NCBI RefSeq assembly: GCF_000739635.1 | Contig: NZ_BATQ01000166.1 | Coordinates: 1 to 64,000 of the forward strand | DNA length: 64,000 nucleotides | Origin: Verrucomicrobium sp. BvORR034 | GTDB lineage: Bacteria; Verrucomicrobiota; Verrucomicrobiia; Verrucomicrobiales; Verrucomicrobiaceae | Reading direction: 5' to 3' | Shown here: positions 40,756 to 49,521 of the stretch, piece after piece | Layout: every line of letters starts with the position of its first letter | How positions within the stretch are numbered: position 1 is the stretch's first letter | Position numbers and translations under genes: made by a program | Notes under the pieces: model-generated | What the model was told of the DNA's origin: nothing | Database searches by the model: none | What the model saw: only the letters and a program-made list of their open reading frames with translations

Positions 40756-41073
40756 CTACTTGCCATGACTCACTCTCACCACCCTGCCATCGCTCTGAGT
40801 GATCTCTGCAACGGCCACTCCCCCTACGCCCTTGCCGTGAAATGTGCCTTCTACGGTCCAGATGCCGTTGGCGAGGACCGCCCGATACGGTTTCTGTCTG
40901 GCAATTTTTTCGGCCCCGTAAATCGGCTCCCAGACCGCGACGGCGATCGCTGTTGCGGTCTTGGCATCGGCAACCAGCCCCTCCTTTGGCTTGGCGTTGT
41001 GTTTCGGAGCATCGGCTGCGATGGCAACGGCAGATGCAAGAGCGGCTGCACAAAGTAATAGCTGAGTCTTCAT
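40756..41073 (-). CDS. NTF2-fold immunity-like secreted protein
   Basis: 105 residues from the ATG at 41073, with a signal peptide (KTQLLLCAAALASAVAIAADA). KTATAIAVAVWEPIYGAEKI, then KPYRAVLANGIWTVEGTF and GVAVAEITQSDGRVVRVSHG, match the NTF2-fold immunity family (Imm-NTF2-2 type). Such proteins neutralise secreted toxins. No toxin is seen next to it, so it is an orphan, or has been reused. Confidence 0.72.
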   Translation of the reverse strand: MKTQLLLCAAALASAVAIAADAPKHNAKPKEGLVADAKTATAIAVAVWEPIYGAEKIARQKPYRAVLANGIWTVEGTFHGKGVGGVAVAEITQSDGRVVRVSHGK

Positions 41074-41146
41074 ATTCACAATGTGGTCAAACGGCTTAAA
41101 GTTAAGGCTCAGGCTACTGTCGGGCGAGGGAAAGTCGCGCCGTTGC

Positions 41147-41560
41147 TTAGATGGGTATCGGCAAGTTCATCGCTTGGGCCGCACGCACCGGATCGAAATA
41201 CTCGCGAATAAATACGATCTTCCCACCGGTTACACGAAGAAACACCACGTAATTCTGTCTATAGACGCGCCCGGTAGATTTGATGATACCCTCTGCCTCT
41301 ACTTCGCCGACTGCACCCGTGGGATCCTCGAAAGGATGGATGACGAGATTGAAGAAACGGAAATTTTCCACCGCTCCCCGGAACCACGTAAGGTGACGCA
41401 CGACCTCCTCTCGCCCGGAGAGCCGCGCTGGGTGGCCAATCGACGGTGCGTAAGCTAGCTCCCATAAGATGTCATCTGCGATCAGCGTCTCCCAGCGTGT
41501 CGCGTCATCGACAAGTGTTTCGATATGTTGTTCCAAGAGGTCAGTGGCATTCGTGATCAT
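41147..41560 (-). CDS. SnoaL-like protein, copy B
   Basis: 137 residues, collinear with copy A from DLL..HIETLVDD to AAQAMNLPIPI. The two copies lie on the same strand, about 3 kb apart, with the DUF885 gene between them on the other strand. Confidence 0.82.
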   Translation of the reverse strand: MITNATDLLEQHIETLVDDATRWETLIADDILWELAYAPSIGHPARLSGREEVVRHLTWFRGAVENFRFFNLVIHPFEDPTGAVGEVEAEGIIKSTGRVYRQNYVVFLRVTGGKIVFIREYFDPVRAAQAMNLPIPI

Positions 41561-41694
41561 ATTGTTTGCGACAATTGCACGCTCATTCGCCTGACATCAA
41601 AGATCGGCCGACCAGTGGCAATCGATGCGCACGGCGCGAGCAGAGAGTGTCAAATTGGGTTTAGCCTGTCAAGAAAGGCCAACGGACAACAAAA

Positions 41695-41724
41695 ACGGGC
41701 AGACAGCCTCAGCCATCTGCCCGT
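41695..41724 (-). terminator. Rho-independent terminator of argG
   Basis: On the minus strand a 9-bp stem ACGGGCAGA/TCTGCCCGT with a 12-base loop is followed by TTTTTGTTG, 47 bases after the argG stop. Confidence 0.85.
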
Positions 41725-41770
41725 CATCACCACAAAACCCGTTTGAAGTTTCGTGTTTGAATTCTGAAGT

Positions 41771-43057
41771 TTACTTCTTCTTCGCAGCCTTCTTGGCCTT
41801 GGGAGCCGCTACCGCCTTCTTCGGCGCATTCACCTCGGCCTCTACCGTGGCCCCCACCTTGAGGCGCAGTCCATTCAGGCGGATGAAGCCAGTGGCGTCG
41901 TCCTGGTTGTAGGCCTTGGTCGGGTCCGCTTCCATCGTGGCGATATGCGGGTTGTACAGGCTGTAGGCGGACTTGCGGCCTGCAGCGTAGATGCCGCCCT
42001 TGTAGAGCTTCACGCGCACCGTGCCGGAGACGTTCTTCTGGCTCTCCGTTACCAAGGCCTGGAGGGCGAGGCGCTCAGGAGCGTACCAGAAGCCGTTGTA
42101 CACCAGGGTGGCGTACTTCGGAATCAGGCTGTCGCGCAGATGCATCACTTCGCGGTCCATGGTCAGGCTCTCGATCTGGCGATGAGCGAAGTGCAGGATC
42201 GCACCGCCAGGGGTCTCGTACACACCGCGGCTCTTCATGCCCACAAAGCGGTTTTCCACCATGTCCACGCGGCCCACGCCGTGCTTGCCGCCCAGCTTGT
42301 TGAGCGCCTTCATCACCTGGAGCGGGCTCAGTTCCTTGCCGTTCACGGCCACGCAGTCACCCTTCACGAACTCCAGCGTGACGTATTCCGCTTTGTCGGG
42401 AGCATCTTCCGGGGCAACCGAAAGCGTGAACATGTCCTTGTTGGACGGGGCAAAAGCGTCAAACCAGGGGTCTTCCAGGATGCCGGCCTCAAAGCTGATG
42501 TGCAGCAGGTTGCGGTCGCTGGAGTAGGGTTTCTTCGCGCTGGCCTGCACTGGGATGTTCTTGTCCGCGCAATACTGAATCATCTCAGCTCGGCCGGGGA
42601 AGGCGGTGCGGAAACGCTCGTCACGCCAGGGGGCGATGATTTCGATCTCGGGGGCCAGAGCGGCAGCAGTCAGTTCGAAACGGACCTGATCGTTCCCCTT
42701 GCCGGTCGCACCGTGGGCGATGGCGGTCGCGCCTTCAGCCTGGGCGATCTCCACCATGCGCTTGGCGATGAGCGGGCGGGCAATGCTGGTGCCCAGGAAG
42801 TACTGGCCCTCATAGATGGCTCCGGCCTGCATCATCGGGTAGATGAAATCACGGGCAAACTCCTCCTGGAGGTCGTCGATGTAGATCTTGGAGGCCCCGG
42901 TCTTCTTGGCCTTGGCGTTCAGGCCCTTCAGTTCGTCGTCCTGGCCGATGTTCGCGCAGAAGGCGATCACTTCCGCGTCATAGGTGTCTTTGATCCAGGA
43001 AAGCAGGACGGACGTGTCGAGACCGCCGGAATAGGCCAGAACGATTTTCTTTTTCAT
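41771..43057 (-). CDS. argG: Argininosuccinate synthase
   Basis: 428 residues from [20 protein letters not shown] (ATG at 43057); an upstream extension is rejected. It joins citrulline and aspartate with ATP in arginine synthesis. The PP-loop [23 protein letters not shown] and the APWRDERF block are intact. The C-terminus has an unusual Lys/Ala-rich tail ([19 protein letters not shown]), about 20 residues beyond the usual end. It is monocistronic with its own terminator. Confidence 0.97.
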   Translation of the reverse strand: MKKKIVLAYSGGLDTSVLLSWIKDTYDAEVIAFCANIGQDDELKGLNAKAKKTGASKIYIDDLQEEFARDFIYPMMQAGAIYEGQYFLGTSIARPLIAKRMVEIAQAEGATAIAHGATGKGNDQVRFELTAAALAPEIEIIAPWRDERFRTAFPGRAEMIQYCADKNIPVQASAKKPYSSDRNLLHISFEAGILEDPWFDAFAPSNKDMFTLSVAPEDAPDKAEYVTLEFVKGDCVAVNGKELSPLQVMKALNKLGGKHGVGRVDMVENRFVGMKSRGVYETPGGAILHFAHRQIESLTMDREVMHLRDSLIPKYATLVYNGFWYAPERLALQALVTESQKNVSGTVRVKLYKGGIYAAGRKSAYSLYNPHIATMEADPTKAYNQDDATGFIRLNGLRLKVGATVEAEVNAPKKAVAAPKAKKAAKKK

Positions 43058-43185
43058 GCTGAAGGGTTGGAGTGGAGCTGTCGGGGGAGTCGGTTTGAAA
43101 TGAACCGCCAAACAAACACCGAATTGCCCCGCCATCAAGGGCGGACGCGGAGTCTGACCAAAATGTCAACCGCGATGCCTCCCTT

Positions 43186-43659
43186 TCATTCTCGCACCGA
43201 TCGCCAGGCGAGCCAGCCCGAGAGCACGCTGCAAAGAAACAGTGGCAGAGCGCCCAACCAGGCAGTTTCACCCCGCATGGGGCCAAAAAGGGTCATCGAT
43301 TCCGCCTGCAACCACCATGAACGCCAGGATTCCAGCGTCACCAGGGCGCAGGCCCAGAAGGCCAACCGCTCACCGTGCACGATCATGGCATAAAACGCCG
43401 CCGCGACGAACAGGAGCCACAGCACTCCCAACAATGAGGCGGCACCGCCCGCCACTGACATGAGCCAGGAAAATGGCACCAGAGCTATATTGTCAAAAGG
43501 GAACACAAAATGCACCGCGCCACGCGCCCAGTGCAAGGCTCCGAAGACCGCTCCGGCAAAGTGTCCCGCCCAGCAGCAAAGAGCGAACACGAGCGCGCGC
43601 CCCCACACTGAGGTGATCCCTTCAAAAAAGACGGTCACTTGATCGATGGAATGTCGCAT
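43186..43659 (-). CDS. Hypothetical membrane protein
   Basis: 157 residues from the ATG at 43659, chosen because upstream codons overlap the GT2 gene's 3' region and lack homology. About four membrane helices are visible (ALVFALCCWAGHFAGAVFGA, PFSWLMSVAGGAASLLGVLW, LLFVAAAFYAMIV, LGALPLFLCSVLSGWLAW). No family is recognised. Confidence 0.7.
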   Translation of the reverse strand: MRHSIDQVTVFFEGITSVWGRALVFALCCWAGHFAGAVFGALHWARGAVHFVFPFDNIALVPFSWLMSVAGGAASLLGVLWLLFVAAAFYAMIVHGERLAFWACALVTLESWRSWWLQAESMTLFGPMRGETAWLGALPLFLCSVLSGWLAWRSVRE

Positions 43660-43796
43660 CAAAACGCTTCGAGGCGAACCCTCGTCTGAGCAAGCAGACT
43701 GTGGCAAATCTTTTGCGTTCGTCGAAAGAGCGACGGCCCGCTTCCTCATCATGCGATAGCCACTGGGTAGTTCACCATTTCGGTCCGGCGGTGAAT

Positions 43797-44855
43797 CTAC
43801 CTGTCCTTCCCACTCCCCTTCCACAGTCGCCGCAAGCGATTCCACCAGCCCTTCGATTTCCGGGCCGCAGCCAGATCCTTCTGGAGCCGCTGGATCTTTT
43901 CGTCCCGATCTGCCAGACGCTCTTTCAAGTCGGCCACCTTCTCACGTAGTGCGGCGACCTTCTGCTCCATGATGCCCCAACCGTCCACACCCCCTTGGGC
44001 CACCAGCCTCAGTTCCATAAACCAAGCGTAGGTGTGGAGCGCATCCCGGCAACCCTGACGCAAACCCTCAATCACTCCAGGTTCATCGCACAGGCGTCTC
44101 CAGAAGACTTCCTGCTCCCTCACCCCTTCAGGCACCGGCCAATGCATCACCTCCGACAAACGGCCCGGCTCACTATGCAAAATCTGCCAGACCTGCTCCT
44201 TGTCTGGTGCCATTTCTTTCAAGCGCCAATGAGCCCGGAAATGCAGACCGGTCAGGACGGGCACGTGGCGGATGCACGACTCTCCGTAGGCGGTGATGAT
44301 CCGCCCCCAAAGCTCGAGGTCCCCCTGTCGGGCGATGGTCTCGTTCCAGTAGCCCACTTTCTCAAAAGCACTGCGGCGATGCATAAAGCAACACGCCGGA
44401 ATGCGGTTCCACCGGCAGGAGAGAAACTCCTGCCTCATGACGCGATCTTCCAGCGTGAACACGGCGGGTACAATTTCCCCTTCCAAGCCCACCCAGACCG
44501 CATCACTCCACACGAAGTGCGCGCCGGGATCCTCAAATGCCGCCACTAGGAGGGCCAGATGATCCGGCGTCACCAGATCATCATGAGCCATGAAGCCAAT
44601 CAACTCCCCGCGCGCCTCGCGCAGCGCCAGATTACGATTCGCATAGCCAAGTCCCGGGCCCTTGGGATACGGGAGCCACTTCACCCGGGAATCTTGTTGG
44701 GCGTATCGCAGCACCACCTCTTCAGTCGCGTCGGTGCAGCCATCACCACAGATCAGAAGCTCATAGTCCGTGAAGCTCTGGGCGAGCACGGACTCAATGG
44801 CAAAGGGCAGCACATCCGCGCGGTTGTGCGTGGGCAGCAGGATGCTGAGTTTCAC
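43797..44855 (-). CDS. Family 2 glycosyltransferase with coiled-coil tail
   Basis: 352 residues from a GTG at 44855 that overlaps the upstream cupin gene by four bases. The GT-A fold begins VKLSILLPTHNRADVLPFAI, with ICGDGCTDATEE and the metal-binding region FMAHDDLVTPDH. The C-terminal ~60 residues are a charged coiled coil (EQKVAALREKVADLKERLAD) ending in a basic patch (WWNRLRRLWKGSGK). It adds a sugar to a surface glycan; donor and acceptor are unknown. Confidence 0.92.
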   Translation of the reverse strand: MKLSILLPTHNRADVLPFAIESVLAQSFTDYELLICGDGCTDATEEVVLRYAQQDSRVKWLPYPKGPGLGYANRNLALREARGELIGFMAHDDLVTPDHLALLVAAFEDPGAHFVWSDAVWVGLEGEIVPAVFTLEDRVMRQEFLSCRWNRIPACCFMHRRSAFEKVGYWNETIARQGDLELWGRIITAYGESCIRHVPVLTGLHFRAHWRLKEMAPDKEQVWQILHSEPGRLSEVMHWPVPEGVREQEVFWRRLCDEPGVIEGLRQGCRDALHTYAWFMELRLVAQGGVDGWGIMEQKVAALREKVADLKERLADRDEKIQRLQKDLAAARKSKGWWNRLRRLWKGSGKDR

Positions 44856-45409
44856 TCTTCTCCTTTCACGTTGCGGAAACGGTACGGGATCAAGTCGGTG
44901 TCCCACGGCAGGCGAATCTTGTCTGGAGCAGCGTGGTTGTATTGAATGGTTGGAAAGTTCACCACCAGCAGGTCTTTGTTACCGATGTTCTCGTCTGCAT
45001 GCCACACGCCACTGGGGATGTTGATAAGCTGGCGTCGCTGCTCGGAGAGGTAGATCTCTTGCACCGCCCCAAACGTGGGGGAGCCCTCCCGGGCATCGTA
45101 CATCACCACCTTCATCTCCCCCTGCAGCAGGCAGTACCGGTCCTCATGCCGCTGGTGCATGGCCCAGCCCTTTACCCAACCCGGCCGGATGGTGAAGCTG
45201 TATACGAATACCAGAGGATCTGCATGCCAGCCCCAGCGGGGGTCGAACATCTCACACACTGCGCCACGCTCATCTGTATGCAGCGTCAGGTCGCGAATGT
45301 TCACGCCTTCGATCAACCTTCGGCAGGAGGCCCCGTCGGATTTCACGGTCTGGGAATCGGCGACGGCGGCGGCAATGAGTTTTTCCTGCACGGTCTGAGA
45401 GTGGGACAT
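44852..45409 (-). CDS. RmlC-like cupin (dTDP-4-dehydrorhamnose 3,5-epimerase-related)
   Basis: 185 residues from the ATG at 45409. DLTLHTDERGAVCEMFDP, WVKGWAMHQRHEDRYCLLQG and IPSGVWHADENIGNKDLLVV follow the RmlC/WxcM pattern. The basic residue and His of the RmlC active site are present as HQRHEDRY, but the family also includes sugar-nucleotide isomerases. It is coupled to the GT2 gene by a GTGA overlap, which supports a role in making a deoxysugar for it. Confidence 0.85.
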   Translation of the reverse strand: MSHSQTVQEKLIAAAVADSQTVKSDGASCRRLIEGVNIRDLTLHTDERGAVCEMFDPRWGWHADPLVFVYSFTIRPGWVKGWAMHQRHEDRYCLLQGEMKVVMYDAREGSPTFGAVQEIYLSEQRRQLINIPSGVWHADENIGNKDLLVVNFPTIQYNHAAPDKIRLPWDTDLIPYRFRNVKGEE

Positions 45410-45547
45410 TTGCACTGGTAGCGGCACCCGGATGCCCCGGCAACAGGCTCAGACACAGCAAATCGCGTGGGGTCAGGTTCCGACCACCCACATTTGGGCA
45501 TTGCGGCATCCCTTTTTCTGGCCATCCCTCTCTGACCGTCATCTTCC

Positions 45548-46315
45548 ATGCCCGAATTCCTCAGCCACACGCTTTTTACCAATCACCCTGAAGTGCTCTG
45601 GCTGGCCATCATCGGTGCCCTCTGCATTGGCATGGCCAAGGCGGGCCTGGCTGGCACCGGGCTGGTCAGCGTTCTCCTCTTTGCCCAGGCCTTCGGTGCC
45701 AAGGCCTCAACCGGGGTGGTGCTGCCCATGCTCATCGCCGCGGACCTCATGGGCTACTACCTGCTGCGGGGCAGTGGAAAGTGGCGGCAGATCATCCCGT
45801 TAGTCCCTCCCGCCATCGTGGGGGTGATCATCGGCTGGTGGCTCCTGGACCTGCTGGACAATGCCACCGCCCGCCTGGCCATCGGCTGGCTCATCATCGT
45901 CCTGCTCGCAGTGAAGCTGGTCCTGGACTGGAAACGGGATCAACTGGCGGAGCTACACAAGCATCCCGTTTTCACCGCCATCTTGGGGATCGCCGCTGGC
46001 ATCGCCACCATGCTGGCCAACGCCGCGGGCCCCGTGATGACCGTTTACCTGCTGGCCCAGCGGTTTGAGAAAAGCGAGTACCTGGGCATTTTCAGCCGCT
46101 TCTTTCTGTTCATCAATCTGGTCAAGGTCCCCTTCAGCGCCCAGATCGGCCTGATCACCGGCCCCACCCTGCTCACCAATCTCTGCCTGCTGCCCGTGGT
46201 GTTCCTAGGCGCAGTCATCGGCTGGCGCATTGTGAAGGTGCTGCCGCAGAAGATCTTCGAGTGGGTGATGTTCGTCTTCGCCCTGGTGGCGGCCGTCCGG
46301 CTGGTGCTGGCGTAA
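45548..46315 (+). CDS. TSUP family permease (TauE/SafE)
   Basis: 255 residues with about seven or eight membrane helices. LWLAIIGALCIGMAKAGLAG and ANAAGPVMTVYLLAQRFEK are the paired TSUP signatures. Members export sulfite or organosulfonates or move sulfur compounds. It is transcribed towards the molybdenum enzyme 165 bases downstream; a functional link is possible but unproven. Confidence 0.92.
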   Translation: MPEFLSHTLFTNHPEVLWLAIIGALCIGMAKAGLAGTGLVSVLLFAQAFGAKASTGVVLPMLIAADLMGYYLLRGSGKWRQIIPLVPPAIVGVIIGWWLLDLLDNATARLAIGWLIIVLLAVKLVLDWKRDQLAELHKHPVFTAILGIAAGIATMLANAAGPVMTVYLLAQRFEKSEYLGIFSRFFLFINLVKVPFSAQIGLITGPTLLTNLCLLPVVFLGAVIGWRIVKVLPQKIFEWVMFVFALVAAVRLVLA

Positions 46316-46480
46316 TCCCTTCTGGGGAGACGCGGCGAGCGCCCGCATTCCCCTCACCGTTCGATTGCGCCACCCGCTTGACGCTTTGCGCTGTCCCGCA
46401 AAGAGGCCTCACGTTCCAGTCTTGTAAGCCCGGCAAACCAAGTCCAAAATAGCTTCAGGTTCGCTATTCCCCTGCCCACC

Positions 46481-48808
46481 ATGTCTTCCCGCAACGCGCC
46501 CGCTTCAGAGCCTGTCCTGCCCGCCGCCCAGCCGCCGGAGGAACACACCGGCATCCACGTCGGCAGCCCCTCTCATGCTGCGGCCGGTCTGCCCGCCGTG
46601 CTCTCCTCTTTGAACCACGTCTTCGGCCAGGCCGGGGTGGTGCGCGGGACGGAGGCATTGCTCAAGCTGAACCAGAAAAACGGCTTCGACTGCCCAAGCT
46701 GCGCCTGGCCGGATCCTGACAATCACCGCGCCACTACGGAGTTCTGCGAAAACGGGGCCAAGGCCATCGCGGCCGAGGCCACCACTCGCAAGGCCACCCG
46801 TGACTTCTTTGCCAGCCACAGCATCACCGAGCTGGCGGCCGAGTCCGACTATTGGCTGGAGCAGCAGGGTCGCCTGGTGGAACCCATGCTCCTGGAGGCA
46901 GGCGGCACTCACTACCAGCCCGTCACCTGGGATCAGGCTTTCCAAATCATCTCCACAGAGCTGAACCAGCTCCCCTCTCCGGACGACGGCATCTTCTACA
47001 CCAGCGGCCGCGCCAGCAATGAAGCAGCCTTCCTGTACCAGTTGTTCGTCCGCCAGTTTGGCACGAACAATCTGCCGGACTGCTCCAACATGTGCCATGA
47101 ATCCAGCGGCTGCGCCCTGAAGGCCACGGTAGGCGTGGGCAAGGGGACGGTGCGACTGGACGACTTTGATCAGGCAGACACCATTCTGGTGGTGGGACAG
47201 AACCCCGGCACCAACCACCCCCGCATGCTCAGCACCCTCCAAAGTGCCGTGCGGAAGGGGGCCAAAGTTGTCGCCGTGAACCCGCTCATCGAGCCCGGCC
47301 TGCTGGGCTTCAAGCATCCGCAGGAGGTCAGCGGCATGATGGGTCTCTCCACCAAGCTCACCACCCAGTACCTGCAGGTGAAGGTGAACGGCGACATGGC
47401 CCTCTTTCGCGGCATCGCCAAGGCGCTCCTGGCTCTGGAAGAAGCCTCGCCCGGCAAAGTGCTGGATGACGCCTTCCTCCGTCAGCACACCACCGGCTTT
47501 GCCGAGTACGCCACCTTGGTGCGCCAGACCTCCTGGTCCGAGATCGTGGATGGCAGTGGCATTGCGCAGGAGGAGATCGAGAAGCTCGCCCTTCAGATGG
47601 CCGGCGGAGAGAAGCGTGTGATTTCCTGTTGGGCCATGGGCCTCACCCAGCACCGCAACGCCGTCGCCACCATCCAGGAAGTCACGCATGTACACCTCAT
47701 GCTGGGTGCTCTGGGCCGGCCTGGTGCAGGACTGTGCCCCGTGCGCGGGCACAGCAATGTGCAGGGGGATCGCACCATGGGCATCTTTGAGAAGATGCCG
47801 GACTCGTTCCTGGACAAGCTGGGACAGGTGTTTTCCTTTAACCCGCCGCGCCATCATGGGTATGACGTGGTCCTGGCCATCAAGGCCATGCACGAGAGCC
47901 CGGGGAAGGTCTTCATCGGTCTGGGGGGGAACTTCCTCTCTGCCACGCCGGACACCGAATTCACCGCCACCGCCCTGAGGAACTGCACCCTCACCGCGCA
48001 CGTTTCCACCAAGCTCAACCGCAGCCATCTTATCACAGGCAAGCGCGCCCTCATCCTGCCCTGCCTGGGCCGGTCAGAGATGGACTACCAGAGCGGCATG
48101 CCCCAGTTCGTCACCGTGGAGGATTCCATGAGCGTGGTCCACATGAGCCAGGGGAACCTGCGCCCCGCTGGCGATCAACTCCTGAGTGAGACCATGATCG
48201 TCGCCCGCATCGCCGAGGCCACCCTGGCCAAACAGACCACTGTGCCCTGGGCGCAACTCGCTTCCAACTACGACCTCATCCGCGAAAAGATTGAGGCGGT
48301 CATTCCTGGGTTCGAGAACTTCAACGAGCGGGTCCGTCGCCCCGGTGGCTTCTACCTGCCCAACGGTGCTCGTGAGCGCAACTTCGACACCCCGGCGCAC
48401 AAGGCCACCTTCATTGCCAATGCCCTGCAGTCGGTCCAGCCCGAGCCCGGCCAGTTTCTCCTGCAAACGCTCCGCAGCCACGACCAGTTCAACACCACCG
48501 TGTACGGTCTGCATGATCGCTACCGCGGCATCAGCAACGAGCGCCGTATCATCTTCCTGAATCCAGACGATCTGCGTGGACTCGGCGTGCTGCCCCTCCG
48601 CCCGGTGGATATCACCAGCCACTGGCAGGGTCAGGCCCGCCTGGCACGCAACTTCCTCGCCATCCCGTATGACATGCCCCGGGGCAGCGCTGCTGCTTAT
48701 TTCCCGGAAGCCAACGTTTTGGTGCCGGTGGACAGCACTGCAGAGCAGAGCAACACGCCCACATCCAAGTCGGTGATCATCACCATCGCCCCCGCTGCCT
48801 CCGCATGA
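46481..48808 (+). CDS. FdhF/YdeP family molybdopterin oxidoreductase
   Basis: 775 residues. The N-terminus has QKNGFDCPSCAWPDPDNH, a cysteine pair typical of the YdeP branch in place of a full Fe-S motif. The molybdopterin part follows (YTSGRASNEAAFLYQLFVRQ, CHESSGCALKATVGVGKGTV, GQNPGTNHPRMLSTL). CPVRGHSNVQGDRTMGI and the C-terminal dinucleotide-binding domain (LQTLRSHDQFNTTVYGLHDR) complete the fold. YdeP is linked to acid resistance in E. coli; its physiological substrate is unknown. There is no Tat signal, so it is cytoplasmic. Confidence 0.92.
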   Translation: MSSRNAPASEPVLPAAQPPEEHTGIHVGSPSHAAAGLPAVLSSLNHVFGQAGVVRGTEALLKLNQKNGFDCPSCAWPDPDNHRATTEFCENGAKAIAAEATTRKATRDFFASHSITELAAESDYWLEQQGRLVEPMLLEAGGTHYQPVTWDQAFQIISTELNQLPSPDDGIFYTSGRASNEAAFLYQLFVRQFGTNNLPDCSNMCHESSGCALKATVGVGKGTVRLDDFDQADTILVVGQNPGTNHPRMLSTLQSAVRKGAKVVAVNPLIEPGLLGFKHPQEVSGMMGLSTKLTTQYLQVKVNGDMALFRGIAKALLALEEASPGKVLDDAFLRQHTTGFAEYATLVRQTSWSEIVDGSGIAQEEIEKLALQMAGGEKRVISCWAMGLTQHRNAVATIQEVTHVHLMLGALGRPGAGLCPVRGHSNVQGDRTMGIFEKMPDSFLDKLGQVFSFNPPRHHGYDVVLAIKAMHESPGKVFIGLGGNFLSATPDTEFTATALRNCTLTAHVSTKLNRSHLITGKRALILPCLGRSEMDYQSGMPQFVTVEDSMSVVHMSQGNLRPAGDQLLSETMIVARIAEATLAKQTTVPWAQLASNYDLIREKIEAVIPGFENFNERVRRPGGFYLPNGARERNFDTPAHKATFIANALQSVQPEPGQFLLQTLRSHDQFNTTVYGLHDRYRGISNERRIIFLNPDDLRGLGVLPLRPVDITSHWQGQARLARNFLAIPYDMPRGSAAAYFPEANVLVPVDSTAEQSNTPTSKSVIITIAPAASA

Positions 48809-49410
48809 TGAAGTGGGGCATCGGCGCTCTGGTGCTCGGGGCTCTGATCTGGTATCAGACCAGCCGCGCCCCAGTCTCCCCCGCCCCCGGGGAGCTTGCG
48901 CCGCAGGAGCCCGGGCAACTCGCCCTCTCCAGGGAGGAACCTCCCATCCAGATTCAGGGTTGGACCCTGAAACCTCTCGCCTGGTTCGACATCCAGGCCC
49001 GCGTCTTGTCCAAGGAGAGGTACACCGGCGACTTCCCCTCCCCTCTTGCTCCCTACGACCTTGCCCTCGGGTGGGGCCCCATGTCCGACACCGTGGTGCT
49101 GGAAAAGCTGGATATCACCCAGAACAACCGCAATTACCACTGGCGCTACTGGGGCACCAGCCCCATCCCGGAGGCGGAGATCAACCGCCACAGTGCCAAC
49201 ATGCACCTCATCCCCGCCTCTCCCGCCGTGGCGGAAACGATTGCCGCCTTCCACATCGGCTCCGTGGTGAAGCTCACGGGCTACCTCGTCGAGGCCTCAC
49301 ACCCCCAGGCCAGCCATCCCTGGCGCAGTTCACTCACACGGGAAGATACCGGTCAGGGCTCATGCGAGATCATCTATGTGAAGTTCGCACAGGAGATTGG
49401 AGACAAGTAG
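48805..49410 (+). CDS. Membrane-anchored hypothetical protein coupled to the Mo enzyme
   Basis: 201 residues. An N-terminal membrane segment (MKWGIGALVLGALIWYQTS) is followed by a Pro-rich linker and a soluble domain (IQIQGWTLKPLAWFDIQARV, PYDLALGWGPMSDTVVLEKL, ITQNNRNYHWRYWGTSPIPE, and GSVVKLTGYLVEASHP). Its ATG overlaps the stop of the Mo enzyme (ATGATGA), with a second ATG next to it. Related proteins are uncharacterised; it may anchor or partner the oxidoreductase. Confidence 0.75.
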   Translation: MMKWGIGALVLGALIWYQTSRAPVSPAPGELAPQEPGQLALSREEPPIQIQGWTLKPLAWFDIQARVLSKERYTGDFPSPLAPYDLALGWGPMSDTVVLEKLDITQNNRNYHWRYWGTSPIPEAEINRHSANMHLIPASPAVAETIAAFHIGSVVKLTGYLVEASHPQASHPWRSSLTREDTGQGSCEIIYVKFAQEIGDK

Positions 49411-49474
49411 ACAGAAAACCCGCTTCGTGGAGCAGGGATGAAATGCAATCATTCCTCCAAAGGAAGATCGCGGC

Positions 49475-49500
49475 AGGGTTGGAGCACCGACTTTAGTCGG
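49475..49500 (+). repeat. GTTGGAG-hairpin repeat, copy 3
   Basis: AGGGTTGGAG, then CA, then stem CCGAC/GTCGG with loop TTTA. Compared with copy 1 the fourth stem pair is A-T instead of C-G, a compensatory change. It is followed by a partial second GATTGGAGCAC. Confidence 0.72.
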
Positions 49501-49521
49501 CCGATTGGAGCACTCCCTCCC

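Noticed and set aside
43063-43090. GGGTTGGAG near 43067 as another hairpin-family copy
   Set aside because: No stem follows the motif; it is a chance match just upstream of argG.
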